A stretch of 64,000 nt of DNA from Tetrahymena elliotti 4EA (Eukaryota; Ciliophora; Oligohymenophorea; Hymenostomatida; Tetrahymenidae), in NCBI GenBank assembly GCA_000231825.2, contig JH720302.1:1412899-1476898 (forward strand), read 5' to 3'. Below are positions 51,926-64,000 of the stretch, piece after piece. Position 1 is the first letter of the stretch, and the number at the start of each line of letters is the position of its first letter. The translations under genes were made by a program, and so were the position numbers. The notes below the pieces were generated by a model. That model saw only the letters and a list, made by a program, of their open reading frames with translations, did no database searches and was not told where the DNA came from.

Positions 51926-53538
51926 TTCTACTACCTAATTTTCCTAAGCTATTATCTTCCTGATCTAATAAGTTAACTAAAAGATTGTTTGTTTGGTGAT
52001 TTATTTGTTTGATTCTTTTAAAAGGGAATACTTAAAATGTGAATATTTTAAAGTTATTAATTATTTAATTTTTTTCTTTTTGCGCCTAGAATTCAAAATG
52101 AAATTTATTTGTATCTAATTGAATATATATCATCAAATTTACTATCTTCACCAATAGATGAGATATCAAAGTAATTACTATAGGCTTAATATCACTCTAA
52201 AAGAATTAGTAAAGTATATCTAGCACATACTCTAGCTAATAGATCCTGCAATAATATCTAATAAACTCTATTTTATTTTTTGTTGTCTTTCTAAAATATC
52301 TTTCTTGAATATTTTATAAAATATACCATCTCTAAATCATGTCTATTTTACTCTCTATTCAATTATTAACATATTATTTTATTCAATATGAAATTAGTTT
52401 AGATCTATTAAGAACTTTTAGATTTTTTTAAAAGTACTAATTTATCAGAATATTTTTATTAAAAAATATTTTTGTTTAAGATTTAAAAAATTTACAAATA
52501 TTTTAAATTGATTATTTGAAATTTTTATTCAAAAAACAATATTTCTGAATTGATCTTACTTGTTTCCTTCTAAGGGCTGATTGTTGATAAAATATTTCAA
52601 TCAAACAAAATAAACAAATAAATCCATAAATTCTTCTTTTTTAACTTTATCTGAAAATTTTTATTTATTTCATAAAAAGATAAGAACATTATTGATAAGA
52701 AATAATCTTTTGGTCAATTTTGGTGAGATAAACAAATAAATAAACAAATTGTAAATTAATAAAAAAAATTCAATAAAATAAATTTATTTCGTATTTACCA
52801 CTATCTTTTTGTTGATTTTAAATTTTGAAATAAATTATTGATAGATTTTTTTTATTTTTTTAATTTGCAAAATATTTCAGTAAAAAAGAAGAAATTTGAT
52901 CAGATAGATATAAATAGATAGGTGAATATTTATAAAATAAAAATATAGATAGATTACAAAAGAATAAAAATATAATTAATTTCTAAAGTATTTTTAACAA
53001 GTTGTTCAACCAATATACATTTTTGAAAATAAATGAATGATTTTCTTTGATTTGTAATTACAGTTAACGGCTATCTACGTTTTTAAAATGCTAGAAAGCA
53101 ATAAATGTTTTCGTAAGGTAAAAGCTTGATAATATGATACATGAGGGAAGAAAAATTAAAGTTGGAAAGAATAAAAGAAGAAGAGAAAAATAGCTGTTAT
53201 ATTGATAATAATTAATGAATGCAAATTTTATAAATAGAGTTTTTTAGGTAGTAGAGAAATTGATTGATTGTTTGATTATTAATTAAATCACTCTAAGATT
53301 TACTAATTAATATAGATAGAGTTAGCTAATTTAATAGACAACAAGCTAATTAGATAGGTAGGTAAGCAGGTACTTAGGTAATTACAGAAGTAATAGATTT
53401 TGTTCTTTTTTAAGGAAGTTATGCAATTTTATTAACAAATCAAAGTTTGCCTTTTATTAGAATAAGACTGAATTTAATTAAAAAGAGTGAATGAATTTGT
53501 TTATTTATTTGTTAATCTTGTAGTATTTTTTTATAGTT
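51926..53538. other. Intergenic spacer
   Basis: AT-rich; GATAGATA-type short repeats near 52900-52950. No gene seen. Confidence 0.5.
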
Positions 53539-54687
53539 TCAATCTTGTCTTCCGATTTCGTATTGCAAGTACTCGAAAGGTACCAAAATATATGGATTTT
53601 TTTTACTTTTCTTCCATGAGTCTTCATTCTTTTTCTATTTCAAGAACATAAGGATATCATCTAACTCTTTGCATTCATGTAGCTCTTCTTCATTTATAAG
53701 TATAATTCTAGAAATTATATCAATAAGTGCTCTATGCCCGTCCAATAAGAACATGTCCATAGCAAACTATGAAAGAGGTAATGGACATTTATAGGACATT
53801 ATAGAGAAAAAATCTTAATCAAATGCTAATCCAAAATCAATGCTATGAGAATCTAATGTTTCTAAAACTCTAGGACATTCTTATTTTATTTTATTTTCAA
53901 GGGATACAAGCAACTACTTGCGCATGACCATTGTTTTTAAATAAATTTTATGGTGATTTTTCTCTGTCATTATATAGAAAAGAATCCAAAATGCCCATTC
54001 TTCAATATCTAAATTGGTCACTTATTCTTTACCAAATGATTTTTTTGGGTTATTAAAATTCTTTTTATCATGTAGAGTCAAAAGAATGGTTGCTGCAATC
54101 ACATTCATGCCTTGAGCGTAACCTGTTCCTGTAGTATCTATATTACTAAATGCATTCAAAATATTATAAAGCTGCTTTTAGCCAAGAGAATCTTCCCCTT
54201 AAAAGAATTCTTATTCTACAATAGTACGATGAACATCCTTCCTGATTTCGTTATCCCAGTCTGGATTAATATTGCTTGATAAACGCTAATAAATTCCTTT
54301 TTCATATTATTGTTAATTCTTCTTTACATCAGATAACCAAAACCATATTCTTGGTCTCAAAGATTTAGGAATACCTTTTCTTAAGTTAGCTTTAATTTCA
54401 TTATAAGAAGTGCTCTCTTTATTTCTAGTTTTTGTAACCTAAATCCATTCTTTTTTAGTGTAGATTTTTAGACTACTATCAAGATCTTCTTATCCAAGCA
54501 TTTAATTTATCTATTGCTATTTAAATTTGTTTGACATAGGCGTGGATGCCTGAGAAGATGGAGCTGAAGAAGTGACACTCATATGCCTATCATTCTCTGA
54601 ATAATTACTTAATTAGGAAGCCCTTTTGCCTTTTTCTTAGTCATCACTTGGCGTCCTTTTGAAACCGAAAATATCTTTTAAAAACAT
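53539..54687 (-). CDS. TBC-domain Rab GTPase-activating protein
   Basis: Single exon, 382 codons plus TGA. After a ~60-residue Ser/Gln-rich N-terminus, a TBC domain runs from about 98 to 340: LRKGIPKSLRPRIWFWLSD opens it, the arginine-finger motif IxxDxxR is present as IRKDVHR (Arg154), and the glutamine-finger motif YxQG is present as YAQGMN (Gln192). Both catalytic residues are intact, so it should stimulate GTP hydrolysis by a Rab protein in membrane traffic. The domain ends around MDMFLLDGHRALIDIISRI. No membrane span or other domain. The particular Rab cannot be named from sequence. The start is the first ATG in the frame (MFLKDIFGFK). Confidence 0.92.
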
Positions 54688-57291
54688 TTATTTGTAAGTT
54701 CAGTCTTCTTTGTATTTAAATTACTAATTTACAAATTTTGTTAATATTTATGATAATTAATTTATTAATCAATCAATCAATCAATTTCTTAAATTATTTT
54801 TGATTGGATATTTAATTTTAAGTCTGGCTGCGCTCACCAACTAATAATAGAATTCATTTATTTGTATATATGCCCTATACAAATATTTGTTTAAAATTAT
54901 TTACCTGATAAAAAGAAATATCCCATATAAACAAACTCACAAATTTAATCAATTCAATTACCTCCTCTATTTAATTTTTAGCAATCATAGACAATAATAT
55001 TAAAAAAATTCTTTTGCCACCCAAGCCTTTCTTTTCAGTATTGATAAATAGATTCTATATAATATGAGTTTAAAATATTAGTTTTGTGGCTAAAACAAAA
55101 TTTTAGGTAAAATTTATAATTGTCCATCTTTTTTTAATCTATTTACAACTCACCTCATCCTTAAAAAAAACAAAAAGAAAATCATAATATTAACTTTATA
55201 CTTACATTTATATCTTTATTAAAAACCAAATTGTTAATATTTCTTTATTTTTTAAGAATAAATAATTTTCTTGTTCATTTATCTGATAATAGATTTCAAA
55301 GTCATCAAAAATACTAGGTATTATAAACAAAAATTGGTTAAATAATTACCTTACCTCAATTAATAAAATTAAAAAAACACATTAATTAATATTTAGTCAA
55401 TATTTTCTTCAAAAATTTTACATCTTATTTTAATTGAGTTAGGTTTATTTTATATTTTGATCACTGATTTATTAAGTTTAATTGAATAATTTATCAAAAA
55501 TAAATAGTTACATATTCTCTTGAATATTACTCATAAAATTTGAATCATTAAAAACTTAAGTATTTTTTTATAATATATATTAAAAATTATTCTATTTAGT
55601 GTTTTAAATTTAATTTCTTCATAATAAATAAAGAAAAGCTAATTTTATAAAAAATTTAGAAGATACAAATATTTATTTTTAATTATTATTAATTAATGAT
55701 TAATTTATTAAAGATATATCTTTGGTTTTAATTTATTTTTTATAATTAAATAGCATAATTGTTTTAAATATTAAAGTAAAGTAACTAAAAATTATTGCTT
55801 GAAGTTTGTACATGAATCTAAGTAAAATTGAATTAGAAATATCTTCCTTGAATAAATTTTTTGATAATTATTCCAGAAATGTACAAATTTAAAATTAAAT
55901 TTGATAATTAATGCAACAACATCTAAAAAAAAATACTAACATCAATTATATCTAACTTATAATTATTTTACAACAATAAAATAGTTTTTAACCAAAATTA
56001 TTTCTTTAATTTAAAAAATTTATATAAAAAACATAAAAAAAATTATAAAAATAAAAATGAAAAAAAGTTATTTAAAATGAATTTGAAATTGAAATTTAAT
56101 AAAATTGGTCAGAATTTAGATAAATATCTTTTGAATGGTAAATATTTTTCTTTTGAGTAAAAAGTACTCAATTTAAATAACAACTCAAAGTTGCTTGAAT
56201 ATTTGAAAACAATCAAATATTTAAAATCTGGGTTGACAAAAACTAATTAAATTTTATTTCTAATAACTTAATAACTACTGAGGAGAAATAACCTTCAAAT
56301 TTTATTTGAAAACGAAATGTTCTAAAAATGTATGGTCATCCTTTCATTTACTTATCATAATGATTTTTCAACATCTTACTTAAATAGAATTAAACATTTA
56401 TACTCTAATAAAAATAAAGTTAAATACAATATATTCTAACATATTAAAACAAAAACTATTATGAAAGAATAGTCCATTTTTACATTAGAGAAGATACTAG
56501 ACAAAATGCTCTTTTTTTCCATCAAAATCTTCTTTAGGTCTTTTAAATGTTTTTTAATTGAATAAAAATGCAAGTTGTTAAAACTTTGTTTTTTTATTAT
56601 CAAAAAATTAGATAAATTGATAGATTGATTAACTTTTTTTTTTGAATTTGAATATCATTTAAAAAAATTGTGATGATTCTAAATTAAATTAAAATATGTG
56701 AGTTTGCGCACATTAGAACGGTAAAAATATTTGAATGATAATTAAATTCAAATTAAAATGGAAAGGTAATTTGTTATTTTCCAAAAATTTTTAATTCTGA
56801 ATGAATATCAAACAAAATCTATTAAATTTAGGGTAAATAAATCCTTCAGATCTAAATGAATTTTATTTGCAATTGTTAATCCAATGTATTTATGAATGAA
56901 AGGATTTGATTAAAATCAATGTAAATCAAATGATTTAGTTTGATAGTATGTGAGTGTATTATATTTGGGATTGAAGAAAAAATTAACAAAAATTTGAATA
57001 AAATAAAAATTCCTTTATACTTAAATATATTAAGAAAGAAATAAATTAACAAACATTTATATATTAAGACCTATCTATTATACTAAGAAGAAATTTAAAG
57101 GCAGTAGCTGCAACAAAATCATTCTCAACAAATATATTAGTTCAGCAAAATCATAGTAAAAGGGTATTCCAACAGTTTAAAATATTTTAAGAAAATATTT
57201 CATTTGAAAAATCCAAAAACAGCAGGCAAAACCTATTAAAATATCTTAGCTATCACACACTATTAAATCAAAGTGTTAATTACAAGAAAAA
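54688..57291. other. Large AT-rich spacer
   Basis: About 2.6 kb between two divergent genes; ATCA-type repeats near 54760-54785. No protein-like frame found on either strand. Confidence 0.5.
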
Positions 57292-59608
57292 ATGCTTTAA
57301 TCTGAAAAATCAGCTGGAAATTTAAATAACGGCTACAATTTAATGCATGGAGGCATTCCAAGCACCATTCTTCCAGTCAAATCGAAAGTAGTGAGATCAT
57401 TCACCAGCAGTGGCAATTAGAGTTTGGAGTAGATTATGAAAAGAGCCAATGAAATCATTAAAAAATCAAAAAATACTGCTGGTTAAGGAGGAAGACCTGA
57501 TATTACTGATATCCTTCACCCTCTTACAGACTCATTCGTGACCCTAACCACAGCCGATTCTTTAGTAAAACTTAATTTCATTTTAACTTGCCTCTAATAA
57601 TGATAAAAGCACCCAAAATATTTTATAAAAATCTTTTTAATAGCAGTTTAAGCAGCTAGCTATATTGCTTGCTTCTTAAAGTTTTTTGAAAAAGAGAGTG
57701 TTTTTTATTTGATATGACTTAAAATACATGCATCATAAATATAAAAAATAATAAATCTTCTTTTAACTATTAAAGCAAAAGAATAGCTAGAGTACAAATA
57801 GGGAAGGATGTAAAGTATCTCCTTTTGTCACAGTATCTTCTCCAGAAAATACAGAATCAAAAAAATCAAATCCTATCTCCAGCGATAAATCTACAAAAGC
57901 TAAGTCTAAAATCTCCTCTGGAAGTGCGGGTTAAGATGATAACTTGTCTGCTAGAGTCAATATCGCTAAGCAATTACACAACAATTATATGTCAGAAGCA
58001 GACTATGTTTTTGAAAATTTTGATACTCTTTTTAAAGTTTCATTTGTACCTTAATCTAGTAATTAGTAGCATTCCAATCATTTCGCTCAAAAGCAAAATG
58101 GACCATCTCAACATACTTCTTTTAGTGCAAACGCCAAAGACAATGATAACTCCTGTAAAATAGCTCTTGCTGAAGTATTTGAGAGAATTCGTAGGGAGGA
58201 AAAGAGCTTGTAGCAATAACAAAATAAGCAATAAGGCATAAATTAAAGCTAATAACAACAATAAAATAATACACCCAGTTCCATTCATCTTCGTTCTCAT
58301 AGTTCTATTGTTAACACTGGCGATAATTCATATTTAGTGCCTAAATAAGTTTAATAAACAACTTCTTCATTTATTTCTAAGAATCAATAACAATAGTAAC
58401 AGTAGCAACCTTCTATTTAGCAACAACTCTCTTCTTCTTTTAATTAATCTAACTCATAACAAACTAGTCATCAAATTTCCTCTCAATTTAAAGACACCAA
58501 TTACACATCTTCATAATCGAATATCAGTAATCAACAAGCATCTTCTTAATAATCCTAAATAATTAACTCAGAAATAGAAACATATTTAAAAAAGCCTCAA
58601 CCTGCAAAAATTAAAACTTAAAGTGGTGCACCTCTTCACCCTCACCCCCCTCTCCCTTAATCAACTAAGATTAATATAAATGGATACAACACTAATCACT
58701 TCAATTAACAAAGATTCCGTTATAGAAATTCTCTTAAAGATAAAGAAAATATTTAAGATGCAGGTAATACCTCAATGAATTAACTAAATTTGAGTAACGG
58801 ATAAATTATGACAAACCCAAACAAGAATGGATCTTTCTTATGTACTCCTGTTGCTGCAAACCACAACAATATTCCTATCCCTTAGTAATACTAAGCCATT
58901 CAAAATATACAAATGCAACAATAACAACAATAGTAATCTCATGTATAAAATTAACACCAACACTAACGCTCTTCATCTAATATAGCAGATATTAGTTATT
59001 ATTTAAACAACAATAATAACAATAATGCTCAATAAAATAATGCCTCTAACTCTCTTCAAAATTCATTTGGATTCTATCGTCCCAGAGTTGAGTCTTTCAG
59101 TGGTTCCACTTCAAATAATATGATCAGTGAAAGATTGAATACAATTGGAATAGAATAAAACATAAAAACCTCTAACTATGCCAGCTTAAAAGAAAGAACA
59201 AACAGTAACAATAATAGCTAAATAAATGATATTTCATGTGATAAATCTGCTAATTATTCATCCATGAGAGTCAACACTTCTTATAATGGAAATTAGTCAC
59301 AAAATTAGAATCAAAGTAACAATAACAATAATTCAATAAACTAGAGCTAGAGAGGTGGATCATTCTAATTAAATATCCCAAAAATGACTGTTAGTAAACT
59401 CAGCGCTCCTTCAAGCATACTTAACAGCTTGCTAGGTAGCTAAAAAGTGTAACAACCATAACCCACAAATACTAGTCAAAACAGTAATAACACAAGCATT
59501 AGTTAAGCAGCTTATAACCCAGCTGGTTCAAGCTAAAACCAAGGAAGCAGATCTAACTCTGTTCCAAGATCCAATTTAGGATTTTTAATGTAAAAAAAGG
59601 CAATGTGA
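57292..59608 (+). CDS. Gln/Asn/Ser-rich protein, function unknown
   Basis: Two exons, 57292-57564 and 57776-59608, separated by a 211-nt GT...AG intron, give 2106 nt: 701 aa plus TGA. The N-terminal 170 residues are the most ordered part: basic segments KSKVVRSF and MKRANEIIKKSK, then ITDILHPLTDSFVTL. After about residue 240 the protein is Gln/Asn/Ser low complexity with several poly-Gln blocks, many of them TAA/TAG codons, plus scattered SP/TP/RS sites (RSNSVPRSN at the end). A weak helical element, IALAEVFERIRREEKSL, precedes the first poly-Gln block. No known domain or membrane span. Prion-like composition suggests a scaffold or RNA/regulatory protein, but this is inference. Standard-code frames on both strands inside it are shadows. 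Confidence 0.75.
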
Positions 59609-60370
59609 TAGTAAAATAAATAAATAACAATTAAATTATATCCTAAATAAATAACTAATAAATTAATTGAATATAGTTTTTGATAATCATAAATTCCTTT
59701 TTATACTAATTATTTTCCATTCAAAACCAACTGAATAACAACAAAATTCAAATTGAATATTAAAAAAATGTAAAAATTAATATAAATGTAAACTAAAATT
59801 AATATATTCTTCTTATCTTTGAGAAGTATTTTATAACTTCATATTATTAATATTAAAATAAATTATATAATCTTCAATCTTATCTATTTAAAATTAGTTA
59901 TTCCTGTATTTACTTTTAATCTTTAAATAGTATTTTTTGTTCTTTTAATGAAAAATATAAACCAACTTTATCAATACTAATCAAGATTCAAATATTTAAA
60001 TGTTTTAATTTTTGCAAGTAATTTGATCAAACTAGACTTATTTCGAAAGACATTGTTCAAAAATTAATTTTTTTTTACTCTTGTTGCATATAAACAAATA
60101 GTTAACAATTAATGGGAATTTATTTAAATCTAAAACTTAATGTATAGCAAGGACAAATAGTTAACAATTAATGGGAATTTATTTAAATAAAACTTAATGT
60201 ATAGCAAGGAACAATTGATAATAATAATTTTGGAAAAATGAGTTTATTTATTAATTAAACCTTATTTAAAGCCCAAATTATCTTTTTTTAATGCCATCAT
60301 AAAAATTGTAAAATTTATTGTTTGGGAGATGATATTTACATCGTTTTACTGAAAAGAAAAGCTAATTTTA
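59609..60370. other. Spacer with a tandem duplication
   Basis: Convergent 3' ends of two genes face each other here. The only structure is the ~58-bp direct duplication at 60094-60209. Confidence 0.6.
60094..60209. repeat. Near-perfect tandem duplication (~58 bp x 2)
   Basis: The block starting ACAAATAGTTAACAATTAAT and ending TATAGCAAGG occurs twice back to back (60094-60152 and 60153-60209). The copies differ by a two-base indel and a change after TTTATTTAAAT, so the event is recent. Confidence 0.93.
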
Positions 60371-61389
60371 TCAAAAATTTGTAATTATGACTTTGTTGAA
60401 GAATTATTCAAAAAAATTTGCTTCATCAAAAGATTATGAATTTTTGTTTGGAAGAAGATTTACTTAAAATTAGATAAAAAATATGGTATGATCTAACAAA
60501 AAATAAAATAAACTTTAATATGTATTTTTTATTGTAGTATTTTCATTCAATATGGTGAAAGCTAGTCCAATCAGATAAGCAGATCCAGCAGCAACAACAC
60601 CTGTGAAAAGGGTTTCGAGACCACTCTTCCACCACTTAGAAAATGTAAATTAGGATTTGATGTATTCCAAAACAAATAAAAATATTCCAGTTAACCCTGT
60701 TGAGATGTGGAAAAAAATATCATTTTCCTATATAGAAAATATTTAGGTAATAACAAAAGGAATTAAAGGTATTTGACCAAATAATATGAAAGAAGTAAGA
60801 GTCACAATAGCATCTTTAAAAGGGTTTTCTTCTTAAGGGATTAATCCAAGTTCTTCTACCATCATAATATAAACCCATGCTGACTTGTATTTGGACATTA
60901 TCTCTACTATTTAAGTTGCATCCTATCTACTTATTCCTTTTTTTCATATAGATCTATCATTTCAGCCTTTTCTTCTTAAGGCATATTATCAACTTCCCAC
61001 TCCTCTTTATGTCTTTCTTTTCTTTAAAACTCAATTTCTGATTTTGTTGACAAGTAATCTCCTAAAGACATGCAAATACCATCTCCAATTAAGCTAGCTA
61101 CACCTAAAGTAAGAATAACCACAGTTTATAACTCAGCTCCGGCAATACCCATAACAACAGCATAAGTAGTAATTATACCATCCAAGCCACCATAGACAGC
61201 ACTTTTAATGTAAGCTCCTGATTAATTATGTTACTCTTTATGTTTAGTTAGGTAATTGAATTCATTGTAGTCATCCCTAGAGATAAAATTATCATGCTTA
61301 ATAGAGTCAACTCTATGGGAATTCTTAGATTCTTCTAAGTTGGCCTCATAATAAGCCTATCTAACTTTTAGCAAATTTTTCACAGACAT
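60371..61389 (-). CDS. VIT/CCC1-family transporter, frame-disrupted copy
   Basis: Paralogue of the gene at 62757-63596. From ATG 61389 the frame matches the paralogue (SAVYGGLDG, then ASLIGDGICMSLGDYLSTK) through the cytosolic metal-binding region as far as IDLYEKK. There the DNA reads GAA AAA AAG G, a run of seven A (60938-60944). The zero frame then goes off-family and meets TGA at 60862 after 175 codons. Stepping back one base restores GIS, then SAWVYIMMVEELGL and three more membrane spans. The junction is exactly an A-AAA-AAG slippery heptamer. The restored frame has no stop at the paralogue's end (LAF...) and runs on ~50 extra residues to TGA at 60371. Explanations: programmed -1 frameshift, a homopolymer sequencing error, or an early pseudogene. 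The family moves Fe2+ or Mn2+ into vacuole-like compartments. Confidence 0.75.
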
Positions 61390-62756
61390 AAAATTAAGTA
61401 TTTTAAATGCTCTAAATAAATCAAATAAATTTTTCCTTTTTTTTGAATAGGGTTAAAATTTTCATATTAATATTTACAAGAATTTTTATTAATGGTTTCT
61501 TTTTAATAATACTGAAATAATAAATTAAGTTTTTTCATTTACAAATTATCTTAAATTAATCAGTTTATATACATCATAGATATTTTTATAAAAAGTTTTT
61601 TTTTTAGCAAAAGTTGTTTATAATAATGTTACTCAACATTACAGCCATCCATTTTCCATTTATCCACCATAAGCATTCAGCTTAATTTATTAATCAATTA
61701 TTTGAGTTAAGAAGGCTTAACTAAGGAATATTTTTGAATAAGAAATAAAAAATTTAATAAAATTCCCCATATCCTATTATAACTTTGTGTCTACCTTTAT
61801 TATATTATTAAAAATTGTTAAAAAGAGAGAATTTTATACTTTATTTGATGATTTAAAATGATATTAAAATAAATTATTTTTTAATACTTTTTATTTATTT
61901 AGAATATTAAATTTATGACTAAAAATGGTATTTAATTTCTTTATTTTTTATAAATTCTTAAAGAATTTCAATCTATTTAGCTTAAAAATTAATTTTTTTG
62001 AATGAAAATCTATCCAAAATTTTAATCAGTAATAAAATATATTTTTCCATCAACCAATACATCAAAATTTTTCATCCTATTTCATTAATAAATGAAAACT
62101 TTTATTTCAATTAAAATCAATAAAATTGTAAAAATACAAAGCAAAAAAACAATTAAATAAAATAATAAAAAATTCAATAAATTATATTCAAGATTTTTCT
62201 CCTTTAAAAATGAAGTAATTTTATCATTCGTTAGTCCTTGCTTAATTTAAGAAAAGGGGATTGATAATATTTACTTTAAAAGTTAATTAGTATGATAGGC
62301 TCCCCCTCAAATTTTTAAAACTAATCTTACCTTTTGAAGTGTCTCTCTAATGCTTGTTTTTACAATATTGGGGAAATAGTTGTTATTTTTTTAAATATTT
62401 GTAAAACAGTATAATATAGAGTTAAAATTTAATTTCGAATTCCAAGCAAATTTCAAATTAAAAAATAAAGAAACACACAATTAAGTAATTCAATTAAAAA
62501 AAGTTGAAAACAAATAAACAATTAGAAATTAAAATTTAGTAAATCATAATAAAAAATAATAGCTTTTTTCACAAAGTGATATAAAATATTGAATACATTT
62601 AATTATTTTTTGAATAGTTTTTTAAAATTTTATAGAATTATCATATTTATATACAATTAAATTAATTTAAGGCATTTATTTTTTTCTTTTTCATTCATTA
62701 ATCTACCATCAAGCTTAGTAAATTGTGTTGGCAAGTAAGTGAATTTTTCAATCAAA
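61390..62756. other. Spacer between tandem VIT paralogues
   Basis: AT-rich, no gene seen. It must contain the promoter of the downstream VIT copy and the 3' region of the upstream one. Confidence 0.5.
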
Positions 62757-63596
62757 TCAAGCAGAAGCCCCATCTGTCAAAGGACGGAAAGCAAGTCCAA
62801 TAAGATAGGAAGATCCCGCAGCAATGACACCAATTAAAAGAGTTTCAAGACCACTTTTCCACCATTTGGAATAGGTAAACATAGCTTTAGTGAAACCTAA
62901 AACAAATAAGAAGAAGGCCGCTAAAGCGGTAGAGATGTAGAATAAAGTATTGCTTGATTCAATTTAAGCAATTTCAATGATAATGAAAGGAATCAAAGGG
63001 ATTAAACCAAACAAGACGAAAGCAATAAAAGTAACAATTGCATTTTTAACAGGATCATCTTCTTCAGGTAAGAGGCCTAATTCTTCAATCATCATAATAT
63101 CTACCCAAGCTGATTTATTCTTAGAAATGATCTCTACTACATTTCTAGCATCTTCTCTGGTAATACCTTTTTATTCGTAGAGTTCAACCATTTCAGTTTT
63201 TTCTTCATCGGGGTTGTTTTCAACTTCCCATTCTTCTCTTGCTCTTTCTTTTCTTTGGAATTCAATTTCTGCTTTAGTAGAGAGATAGTCACCTAAGGCC
63301 ATACAAATGCCATCACCAATTAAATTTGCAACTCCTAAAGCTACAACGACGATTGTTGCTAGATTAGCACCTGCAACGCCCATAACTACAGAGTATGTAG
63401 TAATCATACCATCCAAACCTCCATAAACTGCACTCTTAATATAGGCACCAGAATTATTATGGCTTTCGCTATGATCTGTTTTTAATTTGTCTTCTTCAGA
63501 TCCTGAAACAGTGTCATTTTTGTGTGCCTTTTTTGACATTTCAATATTACCTTCATAGTAAGCTTGTCTAGCTTTATCTAAGTTTCTAGTCAACAT
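62757..63596 (-). CDS. VIT/CCC1-family vacuolar iron/manganese transporter
   Basis: Single exon, 279 codons plus TGA. After ~50 polar residues, two membrane spans (about 54-103) carry the family motifs GGLDGMITTYSVVMG and NLIGDGICMALGDYLS. A cytosolic Glu-rich metal-binding region follows (IEFQRKERAREEWEVE through IMMIEELGL), including the MMxxEE pattern used for metal binding in plant VIT1. Three more spans occupy about 180-270. The family exchanges protons for Fe2+ or Mn2+ and loads vacuoles or acidocalcisome-like organelles, lowering cytosolic metal. All features are intact, so this is the functional copy of the tandem pair. Codon use has more C-ending codons than the downstream copy, suggesting higher expression. 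Membrane topology is deduced from hydrophobicity by eye. Confidence 0.93.
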
Positions 63597-64000
63597 TATT
63601 TGAGTTTTGTGTTATTTTAAATTATTAGTAAGATATTAAGTAATTAGCTTTTTTTAGATTTTACTTTTTGTTAATTAATTATTTTAAAAAACCTTCTAAA
63701 AAAAGCTTTTTATAGTGTTTGATTAGCATAAGAAATTCCTACTTTTTTTAGTCAAAATCTTTTTAAATTAAGTAAATAAACAATTATTTTTCTTACAATA
63801 GATTGCTTTAATTTTATCTACGTCACCAATATTTAGTAGTCGTTCTAAATTGATTTGTTATACTTAAATTATATAGCATCAAGTTCTAAAAATAAATTTT
63901 GCTGGAATTTTAAGATTGATAAATCTCTCAGATCATAAATAAATATTTTATTTTAAAAGAAGTCTTGCTCAAAATAAAAATAGTTTGTGAGATGTTTACA
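63597..64000. other. Upstream region of VIT gene
   Basis: AT-rich promoter side of the intact VIT copy; no further gene seen before the window ends. Confidence 0.5.

Noticed and set aside
57825..58300. Frames of 112 (plus) and 86 (minus) codons
   Set aside because: Wrong-frame readings of the Gln/Asn/Ser-rich gene; the chosen frame is continuous for 611 codons in this exon.
60900..60945. Small intron to explain the VIT frame change
   Set aside because: The only GT...AG pair nearby (24 nt) does not alter the frame and would remove conserved residues.
62977..63180. Plus-strand frame of 67 codons
   Set aside because: Antisense shadow of the intact VIT gene.

Overview
This window looks like macronuclear DNA of a ciliate close to Tetrahymena. 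It is strongly AT-rich. Every gene that can be read uses TAA and TAG as sense (glutamine) codons and ends only at TGA. Introns are short, very AT-rich and run GT...AG, mostly about 50-100 nt. Exon models were built by hand: translation with TGA as the only stop, GT...AG junctions, and a check that summed exon lengths divide by three. Standard-code open reading frames here are mostly fragments or shadows of these genes.

Left part (1-23 kb): a 100-base assembly gap, then a run of minus-strand genes: an FHA-domain protein, an Aurora-like kinase with a very long Asn/Gln/Ser-rich N-terminus, another Asn/Ser/Gln-rich protein, a TPR-like protein, a 13-exon coiled-coil protein resembling outer-dynein-arm docking subunits, and a 9-exon coiled-coil protein with one N-terminal membrane span. 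A tRNA-Glu(CTC) lies at 11.0 kb on the plus strand. Next is about 5 kb with no convincing gene but with old diverged repeats.

Middle (27-48 kb): plus-strand cytosolic-type acetyl-CoA acetyltransferase and a RidA-family protein; a plus-strand array of 90-nt leucine-rich-repeat exons that looks like a decayed gene; minus-strand SCAMP-like tetraspan protein, mitochondrial acyl carrier protein, a VAP-like tail-anchored ER protein, an unrecognised 9-exon protein and a small hypothetical gene. A tRNA-Glu(TTC) lies at 40.7 kb.

Right part (51-64 kb): minus-strand CID-domain protein (RPRD1/Rtt103-like), a TBC-domain Rab GAP, a plus-strand Gln/Asn/Ser-rich protein, and two tandem minus-strand VIT/CCC1-type iron or manganese transporters. 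The downstream copy needs a -1 frameshift exactly at an A-AAA-AAG slippery heptamer to make a full protein.

This is not an operon-type region: genes are independent and separated by AT-rich spacers. Shared themes are membrane traffic (SCAMP, VAP, TBC), cilia (docking-complex-like protein) and acyl-CoA/mitochondrial metabolism (thiolase, ACP, RidA). The items most worth checking are the frameshifted VIT copy, the LRR exon array, a 28-nt intron, a possible 6-nt microexon and the kinase's giant low-complexity extension.
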